From an uncultured Veillonella sp. (GTDB lineage: Bacteria; Bacillota; Negativicutes; Veillonellales; Veillonellaceae), in assembly GCA_900766125.1 (NCBI GenBank), contig CAAFUD010000070.1:1-14097 (forward strand): DNA of 14,097 nucleotides. Reading direction: 5' to 3'. This document shows positions 1 to 6,539 of the stretch, piece by piece; within the stretch, counting starts at the first letter, position 1; the number at the start of each line of letters is the position of its first letter. The notes beneath the pieces are model-generated. The model saw only the letters and a program-made list of their open reading frames with translations. It did not search any database and was not told the origin of the DNA. A program made the position numbers and the translations under genes.

Positions 1-35
1 AGGCTGTACCCATCTCTATGTGATGAGTACAGCCT
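1..35 (-). terminator. Probable intrinsic terminator of the thioesterase-murI-CofE-like operon
   Basis: A perfect 9-bp inverted repeat (1-9 with 27-35), extended after one mismatch by 4 more base pairs (11-14 with 22-25) around a 7-base loop. It begins 4 bases past the stop codon of the last operon gene. For minus-strand transcription the U-tract would lie to the left of base 1, outside the window, so only the stem can be confirmed. Confidence 0.6.
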
Positions 36-39
36 TCTG

Positions 40-690
40 TTATTTACCAGATACAGATGCGTAATTTTTAATGATAACAATCGGAGTCATTTGGCTATCA
101 TTACCAAATGGATTATCAATCAACAATTGTGCAATTTTATTACCGTCAATGCCACGGCTTGTACCTAACACAGCGGAACGTTTCAAGTCATTAACGTCAG
201 CTACAACAGCGCCATAACAGCCTGTGCGAGATACGATTTTCTCAGCTACTTTATCTGGATCCTTTGGACCAAATACGATGTGCTTGTCGAATGGAGGCAT
301 TGTACCAGTTACATCATCTGTTAAAGATGCTGCACGAGCAATTGCATAGAATACACCTGGTTTGCGGAAAATCTTAGCAATAGCGCCTAAAATAAAGGCA
401 CCCAATACTTTCCATTTACCATCCAAATTCATAGCGGATTGCATGCCATAAATGGATGCCATAGAGCCATCTGGATGGATAAAGCGATTAATTAAACGAG
501 CTTGCCAGCAAACATTTAGCTCTTCAGGACGTGTAAAACGACCTTGTGTAATAGCTACTACAGATTCAGCTACACATACGATATCTTCAGGTCCAATATT
601 ATGACCGCCAAATTCAACGATAGCATCCACGATGTCATCATTATCTGTAAGAATACGTGTTGGCACACATACTAACTCTAATTCTGCCAT
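40..690 (-). CDS. CofE-like protein (coenzyme F420-0:L-glutamate ligase family), function uncertain
   Basis: The 216-residue product resembles the gamma-glutamyl ligase domain of CofE, the enzyme that adds glutamate to coenzyme F420-0 using GTP. What I can see is the CofE-like beginning (a VPTRILTDNDDI stretch, then GPEDIVCVAESVVAITQGR, the family's 'build-and-retain' strand), and near the end GAVVADVNDLKRSAVLGTSRG, which sits where CofE has its Asp-containing strand and AIG-type glycine loop. It is slightly shorter than typical CofE (about 250 residues). The start has an AAGGAGG site 7 bases upstream. It is the last gene of an operon, 12 bases after the 179-residue membrane protein. F420 synthesis is not expected in this kind of organism and no other cof/fbi gene is in the window, so the true substrate is unknown; glutamylation of another acceptor is only an inference. 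Confidence 0.65.
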   Translation of the reverse strand: MAELELVCVPTRILTDNDDIVDAIVEFGGHNIGPEDIVCVAESVVAITQGRFTRPEELNVCWQARLINRFIHPDGSMASIYGMQSAMNLDGKWKVLGAFILGAIAKIFRKPGVFYAIARAASLTDDVTGTMPPFDKHIVFGPKDPDKVAEKIVSRTGCYGAVVADVNDLKRSAVLGTSRGIDGNKIAQLLIDNPFGNDSQMTPIVIIKNYASVSGK

Positions 691-702
691 TGTTATGCCT
701 CC

Positions 703-1242
703 TTATTGAACCAATGCTGCTTGAACTTCTTCAGCAGTCAAACGAATACGTTGTTTATCGATATGATAATCTGTACGGCCTACGATTTGGTAGTAAATAT
801 CGATGTCCATATAAGGGAAGCCCTTAATATCTTCACGAATATTGCCATTTTTGCCTGTTAAGGTAACGAATACACGAATAGTACCACCTTTGCGAGGTTT
901 GATGATAACAGCTTCAAAATAACTATCATGACGAGGACGATTAATGTCCATAGCCCATGCATGTACTTTCACAGCATCAAAATGTTCCTCTGGCAACAAT
1001 GGACGTGGGAATAAGTCCATAATTGTACCAAGTTGACGTCCTTTGTTCACAAATGGAATATCACAGAACAAGGTAATAGATTCAAAATTACGGTCAGATA
1101 CTTGGAAGTTTGTTGCACGTTTTGGCAATAAAATAACCTTTTCATTACCTTGTTTCAATACGAACAAACGGAATAATAAATACAAAGCTGCAATAGCTAC
1201 AATAATAGCTATTACTACACTTAGGATGTTATAAAACCACAT
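703..1242 (-). CDS. Membrane-anchored protein of unknown function
   Basis: I do not recognise this 179-residue protein. It opens with a single strongly hydrophobic segment (about residues 5-27, rich in Ile, Val, Ala) with no clear signal-peptidase site, so it is probably an N-terminal signal anchor. The rest (about residues 35-179) is soluble, mixed alpha/beta in character, and ends in a charged segment (DKQRIRLTAEEVQAALVQ). The start has AAAGGAG 7 bases upstream, and this site overlaps the murI stop codon, indicating tight coupling to murI. It lies between murI and the CofE-like gene, which suggests an envelope-related role or a role with the CofE-like protein, but nothing in the sequence proves this. 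Confidence 0.8.
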   Translation of the reverse strand: MWFYNILSVVIAIIVAIAALYLLFRLFVLKQGNEKVILLPKRATNFQVSDRNFESITLFCDIPFVNKGRQLGTIMDLFPRPLLPEEHFDAVKVHAWAMDINRPRHDSYFEAVIIKPRKGGTIRVFVTLTGKNGNIREDIKGFPYMDIDIYYQIVGRTDYHIDKQRIRLTAEEVQAALVQ

Positions 1243-1254
1243 AGGGCATCTCCT

Positions 1255-2058
1255 TTATAATGTAATATGTTCAATGCTGCGACGACTTGTATTAAGGAAA
1301 GAAGCGCTCAGCGTATCACCAAGCTCAATATCCTTTGTAAAATACAATGACACAGTACCCGCCGTTTTTTGAGGGTTAAATAAATCTTTACCCTCTAATC
1401 TGCGGCGAACAAGTTCACTCGTTTCAAAAGCAGGGTCGATGAATTGAATGCGCCCTGACGTTAGTTCCTCTAGCAAAGGTTGTACAAATGGGAAATGAGT
1501 ACAGCCCAAAACTACGACCTCAATTTCTCGGGACAATAAAGGCTCTAGATATTCAGTACATACATCGCGTACAAAATGGTCATCTAAATGACCTTGCTCA
1601 ATAAGGCCTGCCAATTCAGGACATGGTTGCTCCCATACGAGCACTTCATGATCAACTTCAAGGGCTACATGTTTATGAATATGACTATTCACAGTTGCTA
1701 CCGTCGCCATGATACCAATGGTCTTGCTTTTGCTTTGACTAATCGCTGTTTTTACGCCTTGTGATACTCCAATAACGGGTACAGACACGCGTTCACGTAC
1801 CGCATCAAGGGCTACAACAGTAAACGTATTGCAAGCAATAACTATCAATTTTACAGGCTGTTTTTCAAGAGCCTCTGCAATATGACAAGCTAAATAAGTA
1901 ATTTCATCATCACTACGATTCCCCACCGGGTTATTCGCATTATCACCAATATAGATGAAGTCTTCGTTAGGGAATTGTTCTTGTAAGACCTTTAAAACAG
2001 ATAGCCCGCCTACACCGGAGTCAAACACGCCGATAGGCAATTGTTGTACATTACTCAT
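1255..2058 (-). CDS. murI: Glutamate racemase
   Basis: Converts L-glutamate to D-glutamate for peptidoglycan in the cytoplasm, by a two-cysteine, cofactor-free mechanism. Visible family motifs: DSGVGG (residues 13-18, proton-shuttling Asp13 and Ser14), ACNTFT with catalytic Cys76, and GCTHFP with catalytic Cys186 and His188. At 267 residues it has the usual length. The chosen ATG is 8-9 bases after GAGGAG; a TTG 15 bases further upstream lacks a suitable site. The start overlaps the end of the thioesterase gene by 8 bases (ATGAGTAA), the classic layout of translational coupling. Odd: the substrate loop reads GDNANNPVGNRS, where the family normally has GDTARxPYGxRS, so the usual Tyr after Pro is Val (residue 45). 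The fold assignment is firm; whether it is the main racemase or a specialised paralogue is open. Confidence 0.95.
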   Translation of the reverse strand: MSNVQQLPIGVFDSGVGGLSVLKVLQEQFPNEDFIYIGDNANNPVGNRSDDEITYLACHIAEALEKQPVKLIVIACNTFTVVALDAVRERVSVPVIGVSQGVKTAISQSKSKTIGIMATVATVNSHIHKHVALEVDHEVLVWEQPCPELAGLIEQGHLDDHFVRDVCTEYLEPLLSREIEVVVLGCTHFPFVQPLLEELTSGRIQFIDPAFETSELVRRRLEGKDLFNPQKTAGTVSLYFTKDIELGDTLSASFLNTSRRSIEHITL

Positions 2059-2470
2059 TAGGCATCTCCTCAACAGCTGCTAACATAGGCTGATAAAAAG
2101 TATCGTCTAATCGCACAATTTTACCTGTTGATTTTGACATAAATGCATTCTTAGTCTCTCCCGTAGCTAGGAGCGCACCATCACTGGCACGGCGCATACG
2201 ATAACGGAATATCATTTGAGCACGTGTCATCTTAACCAAATATGTTTCGATGTGAAGTTCATCATCAAAATTTGCTGGTTCTTTATAATTGCAAGATACA
2301 TTCATGATAGGAAATACAATATCCTCATTCATCATATCCCACAGGGTTACACCGATTTGACGAAGGAATTCAATGCGTGCCATTTCAAACCATCTAAAAT
2401 GATTACTATGGTGCGCAATACCCATCATATCGGTTTCGTAAAAGCGTACATTTACTGAAGCAATATGCAT
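2051..2470 (-). CDS. Hot-dog acyl-CoA thioesterase, YbgC/4HBT family
   Basis: A 139-residue single hot-dog domain. The N-terminus carries the family signature VRFYETDMMGIAHHSNHFRWFEMAR (about residues 8-32 in pieces), with the conserved Asp14 expected to act in thioester hydrolysis. Family members hydrolyse short-chain or aromatic acyl-CoA or acyl-ACP; the substrate here cannot be read off. Start choice: the frame is open to a TTG at 2500 and has an ATG at 2491, but a near-consensus promoter at 2506-2534 puts the transcription start near 2499, excluding the TTG and leaving the 2491 ATG almost leaderless. The ATG at 2470 has AAAGGA 7 bases upstream and starts exactly at the domain. It is the first gene of the operon and overlaps murI by 8 bases. 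Confidence 0.85.
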   Translation of the reverse strand: MHIASVNVRFYETDMMGIAHHSNHFRWFEMARIEFLRQIGVTLWDMMNEDIVFPIMNVSCNYKEPANFDDELHIETYLVKMTRAQMIFRYRMRRASDGALLATGETKNAFMSKSTGKIVRLDDTFYQPMLAAVEEMPNE

Positions 2471-2505
2471 ATATTTATCCTTTTTTTTCATAGAATACAA
2501 CCTTC

Positions 2506-2534
2506 ATTGTATATCTATTACTTTAGCGTGTCAA
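2506..2534 (-). promoter_or_regulatory. Sigma-70/SigA promoter for the thioesterase-murI operon
   Basis: On the minus strand: TTGACA (plus positions 2529-2534, perfect -35), a 17-base spacer, then TACAAT (2506-2511, one mismatch from TATAAT). The predicted transcript start is near 2499, giving a leader of about 29 bases before the ATG at 2470. The -35 lies directly beside the T-tract of the terminator of the upstream unit, so the two operons are packed back to back. Confidence 0.85.
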
Positions 2535-2575
2535 ATAAATAAAGGCAGTTTAATCGCAACGGATCAAACTGCCTT
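2531..2575 (-). terminator. Intrinsic terminator after the DUF1232 gene
   Basis: A perfect 10-bp stem (2542-2551 with 2566-2575), with a further 3-bp inner stem possible, followed on the minus strand by TTTATTTATTTG. It starts 12 bases past the DUF1232 stop codon and separates the two-gene unit from the thioesterase promoter. Confidence 0.88.
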
Positions 2576-2587
2576 AATGGTTAAAAG

Positions 2588-2932
2588 CTAGTTACTGCCA
2601 CCAAATGGGAAGTATTTTTTTGCCTCTTCTTGATGACGAGTTTTAATGTAACGATTGGCAACCTTGAAGGCAAGGCCAAGCACGGCTACATCATCTATCC
2701 AACCTAATACAGGAATTGTATCCGGTACAATATCAATAGGTAATACGAGATACCCTAAGGCACCAGCAATGACTGCTTTTACATATTTTGGAGTGTCCTT
2801 GTCACGCATACAAAGGAACAAGGTCACTGCTCGTTGTACAAAGGCAAGCTTCTTACCATATCGTCCTAAAAAAGCGGCGAATTTAGATTCGTTAAAATAC
2901 TTACCATATTTAATAATTTTCAATGGATTCAT
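2588..2932 (-). CDS. DUF1232 (YkvA-like) small membrane-associated protein
   Basis: The 114-residue protein contains the DUF1232 core: YLVLPIDIVPDTIPVLGWID followed by DVAVL (about residues 61-85), whose Pro-Ile-Asp and Pro-Asp turns are diagnostic of the family. This core includes a short hydrophobic hairpin; the N- and C-terminal parts are basic. No biochemical function is established for the family that I can apply. The frame also has an ATG at 2938, but AAAGGA (2941-2946) is only 2 bases from it and 8 bases from the ATG at 2932, so the latter is preferred. It follows the 283-residue repeat protein by 19 bases and ends at a strong terminator, so the two are probably co-transcribed. Confidence 0.85.
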   Translation of the reverse strand: MNPLKIIKYGKYFNESKFAAFLGRYGKKLAFVQRAVTLFLCMRDKDTPKYVKAVIAGALGYLVLPIDIVPDTIPVLGWIDDVAVLGLAFKVANRYIKTRHQEEAKKYFPFGGSN

Positions 2933-2951
2933 CTTCATAATCCTTTAGCGC

Positions 2952-3803
2952 CTATTTGCGCAAACCACCAATTTTATCTTTTGCTGTATTAACAGTGTTT
3001 GTAGCAACATCTTTTGCTGTTTCAACAGCATCATTAGCTTTAGTTTTTGCAGTTTCTACTGCAGCTTGTGCAGAAGCTTTAGCTACTTCTACGCCACCTT
3101 TAGCTAATTCTTTAGCTACATCAATATTTCCTTTAGCAACATCAATTTTCTCTTTTGCCGCATCGGTTACTTTCGCCACAACTTCTGCTGCATTGTCATG
3201 AAGTTGATATTTTGTTTCTGTATTCCATTTATCGATAGCAGGTGTTACTTTTTCTTCGTAAACTTGTTTCAAAGTTTCTTTAGCAAGACCTGTTTCATTA
3301 GCAATACCAGCCCAAACGTCGCGTTGACCTTGTGTGAAAGGAATGCTAGCGCTTGCATCACGGATGATGTCACCTGCTATAGCTTTACCGCTTTCAAGGA
3401 ATTCAGCAACCATTGGTTTATAACGTTCGATATCAGAAGGCATACCATCTTGGATCCAAATGTGAGCAATTTTACCAATAGCATATGTTAAACCAACTGC
3501 TACAGGAACGCGAACTGCTTTTAGAGGAACAAGAAGAGAAATAGCCGCTGTACCTACAGCTGTGCTAAGACCACCAACTAGACCCACTACGGCACCAGAT
3601 TGCAATTCTACTTCGTAAAGATGTGCAATGCGAGTTACCATATACGTTGCATTGGCGCACAAAGCAACACTGCTGAATTTAGGGGATAATGCCAATGCCG
3701 CTGCACGACCTGCACCCCAGAAAATAAATTGTTCAACTTGATAGTCACGATCTTGAGAACCATCCATAAGTGGCTCAAGTGTTACGCCATTATATTCTGC
3801 CAT
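2952..3803 (-). CDS. Membrane-associated protein with an LEA-like 11-residue repeat tail
   Basis: A 283-residue protein I cannot name. Residues about 25-120 hold glycine/alanine-rich hydrophobic stretches (SGAVVGLVGGLSTAVGTAA, then LLVPLKAVRVPVAVGLTYAIG), reminiscent of DUF697-type membrane hairpins, though that match is weak. Residues about 130-210 are soluble and helical. The C-terminus (residues 227-281) is five tandem 11-mers of the pattern [IV]-x-[VT]-A-K-x6, low in large hydrophobics and rich in Ala, Lys, Asp and Thr. This is the amphipathic 11-mer periodicity of LEA (group 3) and apolipoprotein-like helices, which lie on membranes or protect proteins under stress. AAAGGAG stands 7 bases before the ATG. 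It is probably co-transcribed with the DUF1232 gene. A role in membrane or stress protection is inference. Confidence 0.75.
   Translation of the reverse strand: MAEYNGVTLEPLMDGSQDRDYQVEQFIFWGAGRAAALALSPKFSSVALCANATYMVTRIAHLYEVELQSGAVVGLVGGLSTAVGTAAISLLVPLKAVRVPVAVGLTYAIGKIAHIWIQDGMPSDIERYKPMVAEFLESGKAIAGDIIRDASASIPFTQGQRDVWAGIANETGLAKETLKQVYEEKVTPAIDKWNTETKYQLHDNAAEVVAKVTDAAKEKIDVAKGNIDVAKELAKGGVEVAKASAQAAVETAKTKANDAVETAKDVATNTVNTAKDKIGGLRK
2961..3125 (-). repeat. Five in-frame 33-base repeats encoding 11-residue LEA-like units
   Basis: Residues 227-281 of the 283-residue protein split into IDVAKELAKGG, VEVAKASAQAA, VETAKTKANDA, VETAKDVATNT and VNTAKDKIGGL. All five align with no gaps. An extra IDVAKGN unit of 7 residues precedes them, breaking the period. 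At DNA level the copies are diverged, so this is an old protein repeat rather than a recent tandem expansion. Confidence 0.8.
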
Positions 3804-3852
3804 AAGTATTCTCCTTTGTTGTGAACCAACTATAGGTCATATTATTAGTATT

Positions 3853-3858
3853 ATTATA
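3853..3858 (-). promoter_or_regulatory. Candidate -10 element for the LEA-like/DUF1232 unit
   Basis: TATAAT on the minus strand, 50 bases upstream of the ATG at 3803, in the only gap of useful size before this gene. No good -35 is found at 16-18 bases, so the assignment rests on the -10 and position alone. The rest of the 3804-3940 gap is AT-rich with no clear terminator for the preceding dehydrogenase. Confidence 0.4.
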
Positions 3859-3940
3859 CCATTCTATTGATATAAGGGGAATAAATTTTTACAATTCTCC
3901 TAAGATTTAAAAAGCGAAATATTATCTAAAATTTTCTATA

Positions 3941-4708
3941 TTACCAACTAGTGAGACCACCATCGATAGTCCATGCTGCCCCCGTTACAAAGGAAGCTTT
4001 ATTGCTCAATAAAAATACAATAACTTCCCCAATTTCATGAGGTTGACCAATGCGTCCCAAGGGATAATGTTGGCCCATTTCAGCCTTAGCAGCCTCTGCA
4101 TTTTGCTGAGCATTTGCAATTTGTTTATCTACTAAAGAGGTATCCACATCACCAGGACAAACACAGTTAACGCGCACATTATGTGGTGCCATTTCAAGGG
4201 ATAGTGATTTCGTAAAACTCACTACCGCACCTTTTGAAGCACCGTATACAGAGCAAGCCACATTGCCTTGTAAGCCTGCATCACTAGCTACCGTTACAAT
4301 ACTGCCCTTTGTAGCGCGTAAATAGGGCAATGCCGCTTGGCACAAGAAAACCGTACCTTTCACATTGGTACCAAACATTTCATCAAAGGCAGCTTCCGTT
4401 ACATCTGCTAGAAGCTCTTCTTCATAATAGCCTGCTGCTGTTACGAGAGCAGAAACTCCGCCAAATAATTTAACGGTTTCTTTTACAATACGCTGACAAT
4501 CTTCAATCTTCGATACATCCCCTTGGATGTACTGCACCCTTGAAGAATAGCGGCGCAATTTCATCTTAGCCTTTTGTCCTGATTTTTCATCACGACCGTT
4601 AATGACAACACACCAGCCTTCTTTAAGAAGCAATTTTGCCGTAGCAAATCCGATGCCCGATGTGCCACCACTAATCAATGCCACTTGTACATCACTTTTA
4701 TGAGGCAT
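3941..4708 (-). CDS. Short-chain dehydrogenase/reductase (FabG-like SDR)
   Basis: A 255-residue classical SDR using NAD(P)(H). Seen: the Rossmann glycine loop SGGTSGIG (residues 13-20), GDVS with Asp64, the active-site set Asn115, Ser142, Tyr155 and Lys159 (SDAG... YGASK), the PG motif CPGDVDT, and the C-terminal TGAAWTIDGG typical of 3-oxoacyl-ACP reductase/glucose dehydrogenase relatives. Length is standard. Odd: the structural NNAG motif reads TAAG (residues 90-93). An AGGAGGG site lies 7 bases before the ATG. It starts 12 bases after the stop of the TSUP permease gene, so the two are co-transcribed and may serve one substrate. The substrate cannot be told from the sequence; a housekeeping FabG role is unlikely given the setting away from fatty-acid genes. 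Confidence 0.88.
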   Translation of the reverse strand: MPHKSDVQVALISGGTSGIGFATAKLLLKEGWCVVINGRDEKSGQKAKMKLRRYSSRVQYIQGDVSKIEDCQRIVKETVKLFGGVSALVTAAGYYEEELLADVTEAAFDEMFGTNVKGTVFLCQAALPYLRATKGSIVTVASDAGLQGNVACSVYGASKGAVVSFTKSLSLEMAPHNVRVNCVCPGDVDTSLVDKQIANAQQNAEAAKAEMGQHYPLGRIGQPHEIGEVIVFLLSNKASFVTGAAWTIDGGLTSW

Positions 4709-4719
4709 ACCTTGCCCTC

Positions 4720-5514
4720 CTATAATGTGGAAACATAGTCATAGACTAATTTCAACAACATAACTGTCGTTACCGACAAGAATACAACACGTACCAACGA
4801 CGAACCCTTAGCAATAGCTAAATGAGATCCTAGGTAAGCACCTATAATTTGGCCTACCCCTGTAGCTAAGCCGTACTTAATATTAACGTGACCTAAGCAG
4901 AAAAATACGATTAAGGATGCTAAATTACTGGTAAAATTCAATATTTTTGCATTCGCAGAAGCATGCAGAAAATCAAAGCCAGTAAAAATAAAGCCCATAA
5001 TCAAAAATGTACCTGTCCCAGGGCCAATAAAACCATCATAAACACCAATGCCAAGAGCAAAAGCCATGCAAATATACAATGCTTTTCCTGCTACTGCTGA
5101 GGTACGGTTTATTTCGCCCCAATCCTTTTTAAATACCACAAAAAGTGTGACACAAACGAGTAGGACGATAATAATAGGCTTTACATACAAGGGTGGCAAT
5201 GATACAACTGCTAAGGTACCAATCATGGATCCTATAAATGTAAAAGGTAGTAATTTACGAACTAGAGAAAAATCAACCATGTGATTTCTTAAGAATGTAA
5301 TCGACGCACTGCCAGCTCCAAATATACTAGACAGCTTATTACTGCCTAAGGCCATACTCGGCGGAAGGTTCGTTAATAGCATAGCAGGAACAGAGATTAG
5401 GCCCCCACCACCCACAATGGAGTCTACAAAACCGGCAAAAGCACCTGCTACAGCGAGCAAAACGAGAATTAGGATATCAAATGGTAAACCTGTTACCTCA
5501 ATAAGCCACTCCAT
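4720..5514 (-). CDS. TSUP (TauE/SafE, YfcA-like) membrane permease
   Basis: A 264-residue polytopic membrane protein with about 8 hydrophobic segments in two homologous halves. The N-terminal half carries GAFAGFVDSIVGGGGLISVP (about residues 24-43) and the second half the matching GIGVYDGFIGPGTGTFLI, the paired glycine-rich repeats that define TauE/SafE proteins. The family moves sulfite, sulfonates, sulfoacetate or other anions across the inner membrane. The frame is open to 5568, but AGGAGG (5520-5525) lies 5 bases before the ATG at 5514, and the first 18 residues of the longer version look non-native. It precedes the dehydrogenase by 11 bases. The pair could handle a small organic or sulfonated anion, which is inference only. 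Confidence 0.88.
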   Translation of the reverse strand: MEWLIEVTGLPFDILILVLLAVAGAFAGFVDSIVGGGGLISVPAMLLTNLPPSMALGSNKLSSIFGAGSASITFLRNHMVDFSLVRKLLPFTFIGSMIGTLAVVSLPPLYVKPIIIVLLVCVTLFVVFKKDWGEINRTSAVAGKALYICMAFALGIGVYDGFIGPGTGTFLIMGFIFTGFDFLHASANAKILNFTSNLASLIVFFCLGHVNIKYGLATGVGQIIGAYLGSHLAIAKGSSLVRVVFLSVTTVMLLKLVYDYVSTL

Positions 5515-5538
5515 ATAAACCTCCTGTAGATAGCACAT

Positions 5539-5564
5539 CAACGGTAGCCAAAAGGCCACCGTTG
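5539..5564 (-). other. Intergenic hairpin between yerC and the TSUP permease
   Basis: An 11-bp stem (5539-5549 with 5554-5564, one G-U pair on the minus-strand RNA) closing a 4-base loop. It lies 15 bases after the yerC stop and 13 bases before the permease ribosome binding site. On the minus strand no U-tract follows, so it is not a standard terminator. It may be an mRNA-stabilising or processing element separating the two halves of the unit. Confidence 0.6.
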
Positions 5565-5579
5565 TCATGCTAGTTTATT

Positions 5580-5876
5580 TTATTTTGCACCTAGACGATC
5601 TAAAGCTAATGTGTATCCATCAGCACCATAGACTAAGCATCGTTTGACACGACTAATAGTAGCCGTACTCGCACCTGTTTCTTCTACAATTTTTTCGTAG
5701 CTATCACCAGCACGTAGCATTTTTGCTACTTGTAAGCGTTGAGACAAAGCTTTCAATTCATTAATCGTACAGATATCTTCAAAGAATGCATAGCACTCCT
5801 CAGTATTTTCAAGCGTTAATATAGCGGTGAATAGCTCATCGTTTTGTTTACTTCTCAACTTCTCATTGATACTCAT
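5580..5876 (-). CDS. yerC: YerC/YecD-type TrpR-family DNA-binding protein
   Basis: The 98-residue protein matches the TrpR-like YerC/YecD family of Firmicutes. Seen: an N-terminal helical region, ICTINELKALSQRLQVAKML (about residues 35-54; the TrpR-like dimer/helix segment), then a helix-turn-helix with SYEKIVEETGASTATISRVKRCL (about residues 59-81, recognition helix ATISRVKR). It presumably binds DNA as a dimer; whether it binds tryptophan or any ligand is not known from sequence. AGGAGG stands 5 bases before the ATG, and it starts 9 bases after the metI stop, so it is co-transcribed with metNI. It could regulate this operon, but no target site is proven. Confidence 0.9.
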   Translation of the reverse strand: MSINEKLRSKQNDELFTAILTLENTEECYAFFEDICTINELKALSQRLQVAKMLRAGDSYEKIVEETGASTATISRVKRCLVYGADGYTLALDRLGAK

Positions 5877-5885
5877 AGGATCCTC

Positions 5886-6539
5886 CTACTTCTTATTCAT
5901 CGCTTTAGACCAAGCATCGCCAATCATTTGGACTAATTGTACCAAAATAACCAAGATGATAATGGTAGCAATCATAATATCAGCTTGGAAGCGTTGGTAA
6001 CCATAGCGGATAGCAATATCACCAAGGCCACCGCCACCGATAGCACCAGCCATTGCAGAGTAACTGATGAGGTTAACGATAAGAACCGTTACATTATCGA
6101 TAATCGTAGGCAATGCTTCAGGTAATAATACTTTCCAAATGATTTGGAGTGGACTTGCACCCATGGATTGGGCCGCTTCAATTACGCCAAAGTTAATATC
6201 TTTAATAGATGTTTCTACAAGACGTGCTAAGAATGGAATTGCAGCGATTGTTAAAGGCACACAAGCTGCAGTGGTCCCAATAGATGTGCCTGCCACCATA
6301 CGAGTGAATGGAATGATAGCTACCATCAAAATGATAAATGGTACAGAACGCGTTGCATTGACGATAGCACCTAGCACCTTATTAAGCGCTACATTTTCTA
6401 AGATATGACCCTTAGAGGTTACTACCAAAATAACACCTAGAGGAATACCAAGTAACATAGCCATGACCGTAGAGATGATGGTCATTTGCAATGTATCAAG
6501 GGTACCAGTTATGAGAAGATTAATGATTTGCTCTGACAT
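5886..6539 (-). CDS. metI: Methionine ABC transporter permease
   Basis: The 217-residue inner-membrane permease of the MetNIQ methionine importer. It has about five hydrophobic segments and the cytoplasmic coupling (EAA) loop EAAQSMGASPLQIIWKVLLP at residues 121-140, which docks onto the MetN ATPase. Length is typical of MetI. GAGGTGAT lies 5 bases before the ATG. Its start overlaps the end of metN by 20 bases, so translation is coupled, as expected for two subunits made in equal amounts. yerC follows by 9 bases. No metQ (substrate-binding lipoprotein) gene is next to it in the window. Confidence 0.93.
   Translation of the reverse strand: MSEQIINLLITGTLDTLQMTIISTVMAMLLGIPLGVILVVTSKGHILENVALNKVLGAIVNATRSVPFIILMVAIIPFTRMVAGTSIGTTAACVPLTIAAIPFLARLVETSIKDINFGVIEAAQSMGASPLQIIWKVLLPEALPTIIDNVTVLIVNLISYSAMAGAIGGGGLGDIAIRYGYQRFQADIMIATIIILVILVQLVQMIGDAWSKAMNKK

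Noticed and set aside
2059..2073. Longer murI start at a TTG
   Set aside because: The ATG at 2058 has a well-spaced GAGGAG and matches the normal MurI N-terminus.
2471..2500. Longer thioesterase starts (TTG at 2500, ATG at 2491)
   Set aside because: The consensus promoter places the transcript start at about 2499, so the TTG would be untranscribed and the 2491 ATG nearly leaderless, while 2470 has a good site.
2956..3201. Plus-strand 81-codon frame opposite the LEA-like repeats
   Set aside because: Ala/Ser/Thr-rich repeats here are the antisense image of the Ala/Lys repeats of the real gene.
5515..5568. 18-residue N-terminal extension of the TSUP permease
   Set aside because: AGGAGG is 5 bases before the internal ATG, and the extension translates the intergenic hairpin.
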